DNA from: JBBRGK01 sp036741355
GTDB taxonomy: Bacteria; Chloroflexota; Dehalococcoidia; CAUJGQ01
Direction of reading: 5' to 3'
DNA length: 64,000 nt
Assembly: GCA_036741355.1 (NCBI GenBank)
Contig: DAINSK010000018.1
Span: 1-64,000 of the forward strand
How positions within the stretch are numbered: the stretch's first letter is position 1; the number at the start of each line of letters is the position of its first letter. The notes beneath the pieces are model-generated. The model was not told the origin of the DNA and did no database searches. It saw nothing but the letters and a program-made list of their open reading frames with translations. The translations under genes were made by a program, and so were the position numbers. This document shows positions 50,886 to 59,665 of the stretch, one piece after another.

Positions 50886-51815
50886 ATGAAGGTCGGTTTC
50901 ATCGGCTTGGGCACGATGGGCCAGCACATGGCGGCGAATCTCATCGCGGCCGGCCACGAAGTCGTCGTACATGACGCGCGCAGAGAGGCGGCTGCTCCTC
51001 ACCTGGCGACGGGCGCGGTGTGGGCAGATACACCGTCCGAACTCGCCGCCGGCGTGCATATGGTGTTCACATCGCTACCCGGCCCAGCCGAAGTGGAGTC
51101 AGTTGCGACAGGCGAGGCCGGCCTAATTCATGGGCTGCAGCGTGGCAGTGTCTACTTCGACCTCAGCACCAATTCGCCCAACGTCGTCCGAAGGCTCCAT
51201 TCAGTTTTCGCTGATCGCGGCGTCCACATGCTTGATGCGCCGGTGAGCGGCGGACCGCGCGGCGCCCGCACCCGCAAGCTGGCGCTGTGGGTCGGCGGCG
51301 ACGAAGCGATATTCGATGAATACCGGCACGTGCTTGACGCGATCGGCGACCAACCATATTACGTAGGTCCGATCGGCGCCGGTTCAGTGGCCAAACTGGT
51401 ACATAACTGCGCCGGCTATACCATCCAGACAGCGCTCGCAGAGGTGTTCACGATGGGCGTGAAGGCCGGGGTTGAGCCGCTCGCCCTGTTCAAGGCGGTG
51501 CGCAACGGCGTATCCGGACGGCGCCGCACATTTGATGGGCTTGTGGATCAATTCCTGCCAGGAGAGTTCGATACGCCCGCATTTGCCTTGCGGCTTGCCC
51601 ACAAGGACATGACTCTGGCAACCGCGCTTGGCCGCGAGAACAACGTGCCGATGCGGCTTGCCGGCCTGGCCCTCGACGAGCTGACCGAGGCGCTGAACCG
51701 CGGCTGGGGCCAGCGCGACTCGCGGTCGGCGATGGTTCTCCAGGAAGAGCGCGCCGGTGTCCAAATCCAGGTACCGAAAGCCGAGATCGACGCGGTGATT
51801 GAGGGAGGGGTATGA
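50886..51815 (+). CDS. NAD(P)-dependent beta-hydroxyacid dehydrogenase (3-hydroxyisobutyrate dehydrogenase family)
   Basis: The 309-aa two-domain enzyme has the Rossmann start VGFIGLGTMGQHMAANLIAAG, the substrate motif LDAPVSGGPRGA and the catalytic Lys in GSVAKLVHNCAGYTIQ. It oxidises 3-hydroxyacids or reduces the corresponding semialdehydes. AGGGGGA precedes the ATG at 50886; the longer frame from 50751 is not coding-like. It starts a six-gene run with an ADH-family protein, two CoA-transferases and two acyl-CoA dehydrogenases. Confidence 0.92.
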   Translation: MKVGFIGLGTMGQHMAANLIAAGHEVVVHDARREAAAPHLATGAVWADTPSELAAGVHMVFTSLPGPAEVESVATGEAGLIHGLQRGSVYFDLSTNSPNVVRRLHSVFADRGVHMLDAPVSGGPRGARTRKLALWVGGDEAIFDEYRHVLDAIGDQPYYVGPIGAGSVAKLVHNCAGYTIQTALAEVFTMGVKAGVEPLALFKAVRNGVSGRRRTFDGLVDQFLPGEFDTPAFALRLAHKDMTLATALGRENNVPMRLAGLALDELTEALNRGWGQRDSRSAMVLQEERAGVQIQVPKAEIDAVIEGGV

Positions 51816-51825
51816 GGGCCGCCAC

Positions 51826-53025
51826 ATGAACCTCGCATCATCGTTTCGCTACGCAGGCTCCCCGGCGCGCGTGTATGCCGGGGACGGCGTTTTGAGCCAG
51901 CTTGGAGCGGAAGCGGGGCGCGCGGGGGCGCGCCGCGTGTTCGTACTCTGCGGGCAGAGCGTGGCTCACAAGACTGACCTGCTGGAGCGCACACGACAGG
52001 CTCTGGGCGAACTGTTTGCCGGCGTCTTTGACGCGGTTGAGGCCGAGTCGCCGGTTCCATCGGTTGAAGCAGCGGCCGGGGCGGCGCGATCCGCGGGGGC
52101 CGATCTGATCCTGGCGGTCGGAGGCGGTAGCGCCGTGGTAACGGCACGCGCAACATTGATTCTGCTCGCTGAGGGCGGAGACGTCCGCGAGCTCTGCACG
52201 CAGTATCCCCCTGGACGGTCGCCGGTCAGCCCCAGGCTTATGAAGCCCAAGCTGCCGAACATGGTCGTGCTCACCACGCCGACTACGGCCACGACCCGGT
52301 CCGGCGCGGCGATCTTGGACCCCGTGCGGCGTCACCGCCTTGAGTTGTTTGACCCCAAGACCCGCCCTGTGGCCGTGTTTTTGGACGGAGCGGCGCTCCG
52401 GACGGCGCCACAAGGGCTCTTCCTCAGCACTTCGACCACGACGTTTTGCAGCGTCGTTGGCGCCCTGCAGTCGCCGGGACTTAACGCGTTCGGTTACGCC
52501 GACTTACGGCAGGCGTTCGAAGTTTTACGGCAGTACATGTCATTGGTCGGCGCGGGCAGCGATGATGCGGACGCGCGAATCCAGTTGAGCGTGGCCGCGC
52601 TGCTGGCAAATCGTGCGTCTGACGCGGGCAGCGGTGGCGGAGGAGGCATCAGTTCGGGCATCGCGCACCAGTTGCAAACCCGGTATGACCACGTCGACCA
52701 GGGAGCAGCATCGGCGGTACTGGCTCCGGCCGGGATGCGCTTTAACCGCGAGGTGCTGGAGGCCGGCCAGGCTCGGGTGGCTGAGGCGTTCGGACTGGTG
52801 CGTCCCGGCATGACCACCGCGGCGGCAGCCGGGCTGGCGCCGGCAGCCGTGGCCGGCTTTCTGACGTCACTCGGTGTCCCGGCTCGACTCCGCGACCTCG
52901 GAGTACCGGAATCCGACCTGCCCGCGATCGCCGAAGACGCAATGGAGGACTTTTTCCTGCGCAACAACCCGCGGCGCGTGCGAGACGCGTCCGAAGTCCT
53001 CGAGGTCCTGCGGCAGGCGTGGTGA
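51826..53025 (+). CDS. Iron-containing alcohol dehydrogenase-like protein with incomplete metal site
   Basis: The 399-aa group III ADH/maleylacetate-reductase-like fold has the NAD motif AVGGGSAVVTARA and TTPTTATTRSGAA. In active relatives an Asp and a His in the D-A-x-x-H segment bind iron; here that segment (about residues 200-215) is STTTFCSVVGAL. The last site is also changed (YDHVDQGAASAVLAP), while GIAHQL keeps one His. It may use another metal or none, like maleylacetate-reductase-type members. The GTGA stop overlaps the next gene. Confidence 0.82.
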   Translation: MNLASSFRYAGSPARVYAGDGVLSQLGAEAGRAGARRVFVLCGQSVAHKTDLLERTRQALGELFAGVFDAVEAESPVPSVEAAAGAARSAGADLILAVGGGSAVVTARATLILLAEGGDVRELCTQYPPGRSPVSPRLMKPKLPNMVVLTTPTTATTRSGAAILDPVRRHRLELFDPKTRPVAVFLDGAALRTAPQGLFLSTSTTTFCSVVGALQSPGLNAFGYADLRQAFEVLRQYMSLVGAGSDDADARIQLSVAALLANRASDAGSGGGGGISSGIAHQLQTRYDHVDQGAASAVLAPAGMRFNREVLEAGQARVAEAFGLVRPGMTTAAAAGLAPAAVAGFLTSLGVPARLRDLGVPESDLPAIAEDAMEDFFLRNNPRRVRDASEVLEVLRQAW

Positions 53026-54394
53026 GCGAACTCGACGGCCAATCCGGGGAATCCCGAGACCAACGCATCCTCGGCGATATCAGGGTGCTCGAACTGAGCG
53101 AGGGCATTCCGGGGGCGGTTTGCGGCAAGCTGCTGGCCGGTCTCGGGGCGGATGTCATAAAAGTCGAGCCCCCCGGCGGTGAGCGAGGGCGGATGCTCGG
53201 CCCATTTGCCGGTGACCACCCGCATCCAGAGAAGAGCGGGACCTTTCTCTACCTGAACATGGCTAAGCGCGGAGTGACGCTCGACCTCACGGTCGACGAG
53301 GGACGTGACCTCTTTCGACGGCTGGCAGAACGCGCCGACGTCGTCGTCGAGAGCTTCCGACCTGGTACTCTGGCCGGCTGGAGACTCGACTATGCTGCGA
53401 TGTCCGAACTCAATCCACGCCTGATCGTCGCGTCGATTACGCCGTTCGGGCAGGACGGCCCGTACCGAGATTACCTGATCGACGAGATCGTGGCGGAGGC
53501 GCTCGGCGGCCTCATGTACTTTATTGGACTGCCCGAGCGCGAACCCCTCAAGATCGGCGGTAACCCCGCGCTGCACAACGCCGGCATTGCCGCCTTTAGC
53601 GCGATCATGGCGGCAATCTGGCAGCGAGACGGGACCGGCGAGGGCCAGNNNNNNNNNNNNNNNNNNNNNNNNNNNNNNNNNNNNNNNNNNNNNNNNNNNN
53701 NNNNNNNNNNNNNNNNNNNNNNNNNNNNNNNNNNNNNNNNNNNNNNNNCTTTAGCGCGATCATGGCGGCAATCTGGCAGCGAGACGGGACCGGCGAGGGC
53801 CAGTACATCGACGTCTCGATCATGGAAGCGACGGCCATGAGCCAAATTCACGCCAGCATCGAGGCGACGTGGCAGGGAACCAACCTGCAGCGCCGGGCGA
53901 GCGTTCTCCTTCCGGCGAGCGACGGTTGGGCGTCCGTTGGCATGGAGATGGGCGTTTCCGCAGATACGTGGCCGCGCTTCTGCGCGTTGATCGGCCGTCC
54001 CGACTTGACCGACGACCAGCGGTTCGCAACGTCGGCCGTGCGGCGAGAAAACCGTGAGGCGCTACAGGAACTGGTGAGCGAATGGGTGAGCAACAGGCCG
54101 AAAGAGCGGGTCTACCACGAGCTGCAACGGTTGCGCTCGATCGCCGGCTATGTTGCGACGGCTGCGGATCTGCACCGATCCGAACAGCTTCGTCAGCGCG
54201 GGTTTTTCCAGGAGATTGACCATCCGGCCGTAGGAACGGCGAGCTATCCCGGTGCGCCTTTCAAAGTCGGCGACGCTGCGTGGGTGCAGGGACGCGCGCC
54301 GCTGCTCGGCGAGCACAACGAGGAGGTTTTTCGCGAAGAGCTGGGACTGGATCCCGGAGAGCTGCGACGGCTGCGCGAGCGGGGAGTTATATGA
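53022..54394 (+). CDS. CaiB/BaiF CoA-transferase family protein lacking the catalytic Asp (interrupted by scaffold gap)
   Basis: The N-terminal half (IRVLELSEGIPGAVCGKLLAGLGA) and C-terminal half (YIDVSIMEATAM ... LLGEHNEEVFREELGLDP) of one class III CoA-transferase lie on either side of 100 N. Removing the N run and one copy of the duplicated 55 bp joins them in frame, giving about 405 aa, the normal family length. The catalytic segment reads GGNPALHNAGIAAF with no Asp. The GTG at 53022 overlaps the preceding stop by four bases. It is followed by an Asp-containing paralogue. Confidence 0.88.
53594..53803. other. Scaffold gap (100 N) flanked by an exact 55-bp duplication
   Basis: Bases 53649-53748 are N. 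The 55 bases before it (53594-53648) are identical to the 55 bases after it (53749-53803). This is the signature of two contigs that overlap by one k-mer and were scaffolded with a default 100-N gap instead of being merged. Real sequence is probably missing nothing. Confidence 0.92.
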
Positions 54395-54420
54395 GGGCAG
54401 TGGGCAGTCGGCAGTCGTGG
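54395..54420 (+). repeat. GGGCAGT-type short repeat after a stop codon
   Basis: GGGCAGTGGGCAGTCGGCAG followed by TCGTGG consists of three imperfect 7-8-bp units and begins at the first base after the CoA-transferase stop. The same 16-mer GGGCAGTGGGCAGTCG recurs at 58237-58252 after another stop codon. Possibly a dispersed intergenic repeat. Confidence 0.6.
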
Positions 54421-54452
54421 GGACGGGCCCTCACCCGCGGAGTAGACTTTAG

Positions 54453-55730
54453 ATGACTCGATACGCCCTTGAAGGCATTCGCATCCTCGACCTGACACAG
54501 GTGGCGATTGGGCCGTATGCCACTCTGCTGCTCGCGGGGCTGGGCGCGGAGGTAATCAAGGTCGAGTCCCACTTGCGGCCCGATACCAGTCGCGGTCCGG
54601 TGAATCCTGCGGGCGAGCAGCAGATGAAACAGTACCCGGGTGGCGAACCCGGCGCGCGGCCGTGGAACCGCGCAGCATTCTTCAATCAGCGGAACCGCGG
54701 CAAGCTCGGAATCACGCTCGACTTTTCGCATCCGGAAGGAAAAGAGCTGTTCAAGCGGCTCGTGGCGCGTTGCGATGCGCTGGCAGAGAACTACCGGGCT
54801 TCGGTGATGGAGCGACAAGGGCTCGGCTGGGACGAGGTGCATCAGGTCAATCCACGACTCGTCTATCTGAAGCTGAGTGGTCAGGGCAACAGCGGCCCGG
54901 AACGTGACTACGGTTCACTCGGCTCAACGTTGGAGCAGACAGCGGGACTGGTTTCGATCACGGGTTACGGTGACGGCCCGCCGCTGATGACCAACGGCAC
55001 CTATCCCGACCCGGTGGCCGGTATCCTGGCGGTCGGGGCACTGATCGCGGGGCTGCGGCGGGCGCGCCAGAGCGGAGTGGGACAGTTCATCGACTTTTCG
55101 CAGCGCGAAGCGACGATCGGCCTGCAATCTGAAGCGATGATGGACTATGCGCTCAACGGGCGTGTGCAAGAGCCGATCGGAAACCGCCATCCCGAGTTCG
55201 CCCCGCAGGGTGTCTATCCCTGCCGCGGCGACGACGAGTGGATCGCGATCTCGATCGAAGACGATGAACAATGGATGGCGCTCTGCGGGGTGATGGGCGA
55301 ACCGGAATGGACGCTCGCGCCGGACTATGCCACCATGGCCGGCCGCCGGGAACGGCACGCAGATATCGACGCGAAGCTGTTGGAATGGACGGCCGGCTTC
55401 GAAAAGTACGAGCTCATGCACACGTTGCAGCGGAGCGGCGTGCCCGCGGGTGCGGTGCTCAAGGGTACCGACATGCTGACAGATCCCCAGCTCGAGGCCC
55501 GCGGCTGGTGGGAAGAAGTCGTCCCGACCGAGATCGGCAGACCGTTCAAATTTGTCACGCCACCCTGGCGCATGTCGGCGAGCCCATTTCGACCCGCTAC
55601 ACCGGCGCCGTGCCTTGGCGAGCACAACGACCGCGTGTATCTCGACGTCCTCGGTTTGACTCCAGACGAATACGACCGGCTTCAGCAAGCGGGTGTCGTC
55701 AGCACGGAGCCGCTCTGGGTGCGGGCGTAG
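54453..55730 (+). CDS. CaiB/BaiF class III CoA-transferase (Asp-containing subunit)
   Basis: The 425-aa class III CoA-transferase opens IRILDLTQVAIGPYATLLLAGLGA, and its catalytic Asp is in NGTYPDPVAGILAVGAL, aligned to the Asp of formyl-CoA transferase. The C-terminal motif LGEHNDRVYLDVLGLTP is normal. It lies 58 bp after an Asp-less paralogue, across the GGGCAGT repeat, and 82 bp before two acyl-CoA dehydrogenase genes. It likely activates the acid that those enzymes then dehydrogenate. Confidence 0.93.
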   Translation: MTRYALEGIRILDLTQVAIGPYATLLLAGLGAEVIKVESHLRPDTSRGPVNPAGEQQMKQYPGGEPGARPWNRAAFFNQRNRGKLGITLDFSHPEGKELFKRLVARCDALAENYRASVMERQGLGWDEVHQVNPRLVYLKLSGQGNSGPERDYGSLGSTLEQTAGLVSITGYGDGPPLMTNGTYPDPVAGILAVGALIAGLRRARQSGVGQFIDFSQREATIGLQSEAMMDYALNGRVQEPIGNRHPEFAPQGVYPCRGDDEWIAISIEDDEQWMALCGVMGEPEWTLAPDYATMAGRRERHADIDAKLLEWTAGFEKYELMHTLQRSGVPAGAVLKGTDMLTDPQLEARGWWEEVVPTEIGRPFKFVTPPWRMSASPFRPATPAPCLGEHNDRVYLDVLGLTPDEYDRLQQAGVVSTEPLWVRA

Positions 55731-55812
55731 TTCAAAATTGACAGCGGGTGGTATGTTCGTTCGTGGCTGGTTCGGTGCAGCGGTAGGGATTATCGCTGGA
55801 AGGCAGTGAGAG

Positions 55813-57045
55813 ATGGATTTCGAGGTTACTTATAGCGAAGAGCAGCAACGTTTCCGCGAGGAGGTACGGGCGTGGTTCGAAGCGAATGTGCCGCAAGACA
55901 TCAACCGAAAGCCTGCGGACAGAGAGGACTCCTATAGTCTCTACCAGGCCCGCCGCGAGCTTGGCCGCCGTCTCGGTGAAAAGCGCTGGCTATTTCCCAC
56001 CGCTCCGCGTGAATACGGCGGCGGCGGCATGGACGTCGACCACGCGATCATCCTCGAAGAGGAGGCCGACCGCTTCGACCTCTCGCTGCCGCCGTTCTAT
56101 AACACCGGCGGCACGCTCGGGGCTCCGAGCATCCTCGTCTGGGGCAGCGACGAGCAGAAGCGGAGGTTCCTGCCGCCGATCTACCACGGCGACGTCCGTA
56201 CCTGGCAGTTGCTCTCGGAGCCTAGCGCCGGTTCGGACCTCGCCGGCGTGAAGACCACGGCCGTACGCGACGGCGACGAGTACCTTATCAACGGCCAAAA
56301 GATCTTTGTCGGCAGCGCTCACGGGACGGAACAGATGTGGACCCTCACCTGCACGGATCCGGGCGGCCAGCGCCACAAGAACCTGAGCTGGTTCATGATC
56401 GACGCTAGTTTGCCGGGAATCACCGTCCAGCCGATGGACCTGCTCGGCGAGGGTGGCGAGGGCGGTTCAGACATGGGTCATAAGAACATCGTCTTCTTCG
56501 ACGACGTTCGTGTCCCCGCGTTCAGCCTCGTCGGCGGCGAGAATAACGGCTGGGAAGTGGCCAGTACCCACCTCGAGCTCGAACACGGCGGCGGCGGGCG
56601 CATCGGCCGCAACCGACTGTGGGAGCGGCTGCTCACTTATTGCCAAGAGACGAAGCGCAACGGCAGACCGCTGACCGAAGACCCCGATGTCCGCGACCTG
56701 ATGGCCGACATCTATATCAAGGGAGAAGTCACGCGGTTGTTTGGGCTACGCAACTTCTGGCTAACCCACGCCAGGCAACCGAAATCGTATGAAGGGCCGC
56801 AGCTTTCGCTGCACCGCAAGATGGCCGGTCTGTGGATGACCGGCGCGATCCTGGAGGCGATCGGCCCGGCCGCGCTAACCGACGACCTGACATGGGGCTC
56901 GCCCGATGGATTCCTGGAGAGCCAGCAGCGCAACGGCATTGTGGCTGTACACCCGGGCGGCACCGCTGACATCCAGCGGGTCAGCATGGCGCGGCGTATT
57001 GGACTCGGCCGTTCCATCCGCGAGGCCGCCGGAACGGTTCGCTAG
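55813..57045 (+). CDS. Acyl-CoA dehydrogenase (large-subunit type)
   Basis: The 410-aa FAD flavoprotein has the acyl-CoA dehydrogenase motifs LLSEPSAGSDLAGVKTTA and the C-terminal HPGGTADIQRVSMARRIGLG. The Glu of the usual C-terminal EGT is Gly here, but an isovaleryl-CoA-dehydrogenase-type Glu is present in THLELEHGGG. This arrangement, next to a second shorter ACAD, resembles the heterotetrameric FadE pairs of actinobacterial steroid catabolism. It introduces a 2,3-double bond into a CoA ester and passes electrons to ETF (not in the window). Confidence 0.92.
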   Translation: MDFEVTYSEEQQRFREEVRAWFEANVPQDINRKPADREDSYSLYQARRELGRRLGEKRWLFPTAPREYGGGGMDVDHAIILEEEADRFDLSLPPFYNTGGTLGAPSILVWGSDEQKRRFLPPIYHGDVRTWQLLSEPSAGSDLAGVKTTAVRDGDEYLINGQKIFVGSAHGTEQMWTLTCTDPGGQRHKNLSWFMIDASLPGITVQPMDLLGEGGEGGSDMGHKNIVFFDDVRVPAFSLVGGENNGWEVASTHLELEHGGGGRIGRNRLWERLLTYCQETKRNGRPLTEDPDVRDLMADIYIKGEVTRLFGLRNFWLTHARQPKSYEGPQLSLHRKMAGLWMTGAILEAIGPAALTDDLTWGSPDGFLESQQRNGIVAVHPGGTADIQRVSMARRIGLGRSIREAAGTVR

Positions 57046-57098
57046 AAGCGCACGGCCCGGACCATACATTGAAGTTCGGTATTAAACCGGGGGATTTC

Positions 57099-58220
57099 AT
57101 GGACCTGTCGCTCAACGAAAGCCAGCAAATGCTTCAGCGGGTGGTGCGCGACTTCATGGAGCGCGAAGCGCCCAAAGAAGCGATCGTCGCGTTGCAGGAC
57201 TCCGATACCGGCTTTCGACCGGAGGTGTGGGAGACGGCCGCCTCGCTCGGTTGGCTGGGGATGCTGATTCCGCCCGAATACGGCGGTAGCGGCGGTTCAC
57301 TCACCGACGCGGCGATCATGTACGAGGAGCTGGGTCGGGGTCCTCTGTCCGGGCCGTTTTTCAGTTCCGGAGTCCTCGGCGCCCTGACCATTCTTGAGGC
57401 GGGCACTGAAGAACAGCGGCGGAGCATTCTCCCCGGCGTCGCCACCGGCCGCGACATCCTGACGCTCGCGGTTACAGAGCCCGACTACTCCTGGGGACCG
57501 CAGGGAGTGAATCTGAGGCCCGAACGGCGCGGTGATCGCTACGTACTGAATGGAACCAAGCTCTTCGTTAGCGATGCCGTGTCGGCGACCCACCTCATTG
57601 TCGCAGTTCGTACCGGTGAGGATGCCGGCGCCATCAGCCTCCTGATCGTGGATAAAACGACGCCCGGGATCGCTGCACGCATCCTGCCGGGGTTTCTTAG
57701 CTGGCAGGGCGAGGTCAGCTTCACGGACGTGGAAGTACCGTCGTCGAATCTGCTCGGCACGGAAAACACCGGCTGGATCGCGATCGAGCGTATGCTCGTG
57801 CAGGCGTTGCCGGTGCTGAGTGCTTATGAAGTCGGCGGATCGCAGGCCGTGTTCGACATGTCGGTGGCCTACAGCAACACGCGCTTTCAGTTCGGCGTCC
57901 CGATCGGCCGCTTTCAGCGCGTGCAGGATCACATCATTCGCCTCGTCAACCACCTCGATTCCGCCCGCTGGACGACGTACCAGGCGCTGTGGAAGCTTGA
58001 CACCGGCCAGCCGGCGCGCGGCGACGTGCACATGGCGAAAGCGGTCGCCAGCGAGGCGTACTTTGAGGCGTGCAACGCGGCGCACGAAGTTCATGCCGGC
58101 GTTGGCTCTGACCGCGCCTATGGTCTGACCGCGCACACGCAGATGTCGCGAACCCTCTTCCACTTCCTGGGCGACCCAAAGTGGCACAAACGGCGCATGG
58201 CCGACGCGCTGGCGTGGTGA
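57099..58220 (+). CDS. Acyl-CoA dehydrogenase (partner-subunit type)
   Basis: The 373-aa ACAD has IPPEYGGSGGSLTDAAIMYE, LAVTEPDYSWGPQGVNLRPE, RFQFGVPIGRFQRVQDHI and a C-terminal HFLGDPKWHKRRMA, typical of the smaller partner in FadE-type alpha2-beta2 acyl-CoA dehydrogenases. ATG 57099 has GGGGGA just upstream and starts MDLSLNESQQML; a TTG at 57069 is unlikely. It is 53 bp from the first ACAD gene. Confidence 0.91.
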   Translation: MDLSLNESQQMLQRVVRDFMEREAPKEAIVALQDSDTGFRPEVWETAASLGWLGMLIPPEYGGSGGSLTDAAIMYEELGRGPLSGPFFSSGVLGALTILEAGTEEQRRSILPGVATGRDILTLAVTEPDYSWGPQGVNLRPERRGDRYVLNGTKLFVSDAVSATHLIVAVRTGEDAGAISLLIVDKTTPGIAARILPGFLSWQGEVSFTDVEVPSSNLLGTENTGWIAIERMLVQALPVLSAYEVGGSQAVFDMSVAYSNTRFQFGVPIGRFQRVQDHIIRLVNHLDSARWTTYQALWKLDTGQPARGDVHMAKAVASEAYFEACNAAHEVHAGVGSDRAYGLTAHTQMSRTLFHFLGDPKWHKRRMADALAW

Positions 58221-58234
58221 GGCAGGCTTCGGGA

Positions 58235-58255
58235 GTGGGCAGTGGGCAGTCGTGG
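58235..58255 (+). repeat. GGGCAGT-type short repeat, second copy
   Basis: GTGGGCAGTGGGCAGTCGTG lies 14 bp after the acyl-CoA dehydrogenase stop and shares an exact 16-mer with the copy at 54395-54410. Both are intergenic and in the same orientation. Confidence 0.6.
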
Positions 58256-58279
58256 AGCTAACCAAGGGGCGCGGTGCGG

Positions 58280-58885
58280 TTAGGCTCTGCCGAGGATTTG
58301 GGCGACGGGAAGGCTGAGGTCCGGGAACGCGGAAGGCGTAATCGAGCCGTTGCGGGTCACTATCGAAGTAAGTTCATATCGATTGTCCCGCGGCTGCCGG
58401 TTGACCAGCACGCGGTTTCTCACCAGGTCGACGATCCATACCTCGGCGATTCCGGCGCGGGCATAGAGCGGCAGCTTGGTGCCGCGATCGTAGCGCAGCG
58501 TCGTATCCGAAACCTCGATCACCAACAGCACATCTTCCGGACCCGGCACGGTAGGCAGATCGTATACCCCCAACCGAAAGAGTACGAGATCGGGCTGGGG
58601 CATTGAAAACGGGGGCAACAGCACGGCGTTCTGGATACTGACGATCGCCCGTCCGGCCACGTGCAGTACAAACCATTCGGTGATTCGGTTGACACAATGC
58701 ATGTGCCGGATACCCATAGCGGCCATCTGGATAAGCTCTCCCTCGATTAGCTCGACGCGATCGTCTTCGCCAAGGATGCCCGCCTCAGCCATGCGATAGA
58801 ACTCGTCGGCTGTGAGCCGCCGGCGCGCCGGAAGCGACGGTGACTCGCCACCGTGCGAAGGACCAGAAATCGTGATGCTTGCCAT
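58280..58885 (-). CDS. Uma2-family putative restriction endonuclease (DUF820)
   Basis: The 201-aa PD-(D/E)XK-fold protein starts its conserved part at RRLTADEFYRMAEAGILGED, with the acid pair PDLVLFR and VIEVSDTTLRYDRGTK and the helix LYARAGIAEVWIVD. Uma2 proteins are abundant in Chloroflexota and cyanobacteria; their physiological role is unresolved. It is a single gene on the opposite strand to its neighbours. Confidence 0.92.
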   Translation of the reverse strand: MASITISGPSHGGESPSLPARRRLTADEFYRMAEAGILGEDDRVELIEGELIQMAAMGIRHMHCVNRITEWFVLHVAGRAIVSIQNAVLLPPFSMPQPDLVLFRLGVYDLPTVPGPEDVLLVIEVSDTTLRYDRGTKLPLYARAGIAEVWIVDLVRNRVLVNRQPRDNRYELTSIVTRNGSITPSAFPDLSLPVAQILGRA

Positions 58886-59047
58886 GGTGTGCTCCCGCGA
58901 GACCGCTTAGCGCCAGTATCCGCGATTCTCGGTTCCCTGTAAAAGAACGGACGGGTTGCCGCGGACGATCGTCGCGCCGGCTCGGTTACCAGAGGGACGG
59001 AGCCCATCTAGTAAGATAGCGGCGGAAGAACTCGCCGGAGGCGTGGG

Positions 59048-59641
59048 GTGCGATATCATCGCGGACTGATCAGAGCCGCACTGGTGCTTGGTATCGCCGT
59101 GGTTGCCGTCGCGGCGACCTGGCACGGCACAATCAGAACGCTCCCGGCGCAGGCGGGACCGGCGCAGGCCTCGCCCGTGAACCTGGGCTGCCGGCCCCCT
59201 GCGACAGTGCCCGCGGGCATTGTGGGAACATCCATCGCCATATACGCGGCGGGCTGGAACCTGGTGGCCGGAAACGACATGGACTTTGACGGCGTGAGCG
59301 GGCTGCTCTATACCTACAATCCCGCCACCGGGGACTACGTCACTGTCCAATCCGGCGCCAATCTGGCGCCTGGTAAAGCAGCGTGGGCTTACTTCCCCTG
59401 CCCAACGGGTAGGAACTTCTGCGTGTGCGCACCGCTGATTACCAGTATCACGATTCCCGCAGGCCAGTACGCCATGATCGGCAACCCTGGATTTGGGACA
59501 ATAAACCTGACCGGCGTCGCCGATGCCGTCATCTACACCTACGACCCGGTGTCCGCCGCGTATCAGCAGACCACCAAGCTCGGGCCGGGTCAGGGAGCCT
59601 GGGCGTACTCTGCGGCCGGTGGCACGCTCCAGTTCCGCTAA
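59048..59641 (+). CDS. Secreted protein with two GWNLV / YTYxP / PGxGAWAY modules
   Basis: The 197-aa product has a signal helix (LIRAALVLGIAVVAVAATW). The mature part holds two copies of one module: IYAAGWNLVAG...LLYTYNPATGDY...LAPGKAAWAYF and IPAGQYAMIGNP...VIYTYDPVSAAY...LGPGQGAWAYS. The same unit occurs in the protein at 48348. Cysteines around CRPP and FCVCAP may form disulfides. The fold and role are unknown; an extracellular adhesion or binding role is a guess. GTG start. Confidence 0.8.
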   Translation: MRYHRGLIRAALVLGIAVVAVAATWHGTIRTLPAQAGPAQASPVNLGCRPPATVPAGIVGTSIAIYAAGWNLVAGNDMDFDGVSGLLYTYNPATGDYVTVQSGANLAPGKAAWAYFPCPTGRNFCVCAPLITSITIPAGQYAMIGNPGFGTINLTGVADAVIYTYDPVSAAYQQTTKLGPGQGAWAYSAAGGTLQFR

Positions 59642-59665
59642 TCGGATGCAACGTCCAACTCAGCG

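Noticed and set aside
53471..53851. Frames running through the N block
   Set aside because: They exist only because N codons are read as open; the block is an assembly gap.
54395..54420. Possible CRISPR-like or iteron array
   Set aside because: Units are only 7-8 bp, without spacers and with only three copies; treated as a short intergenic repeat.
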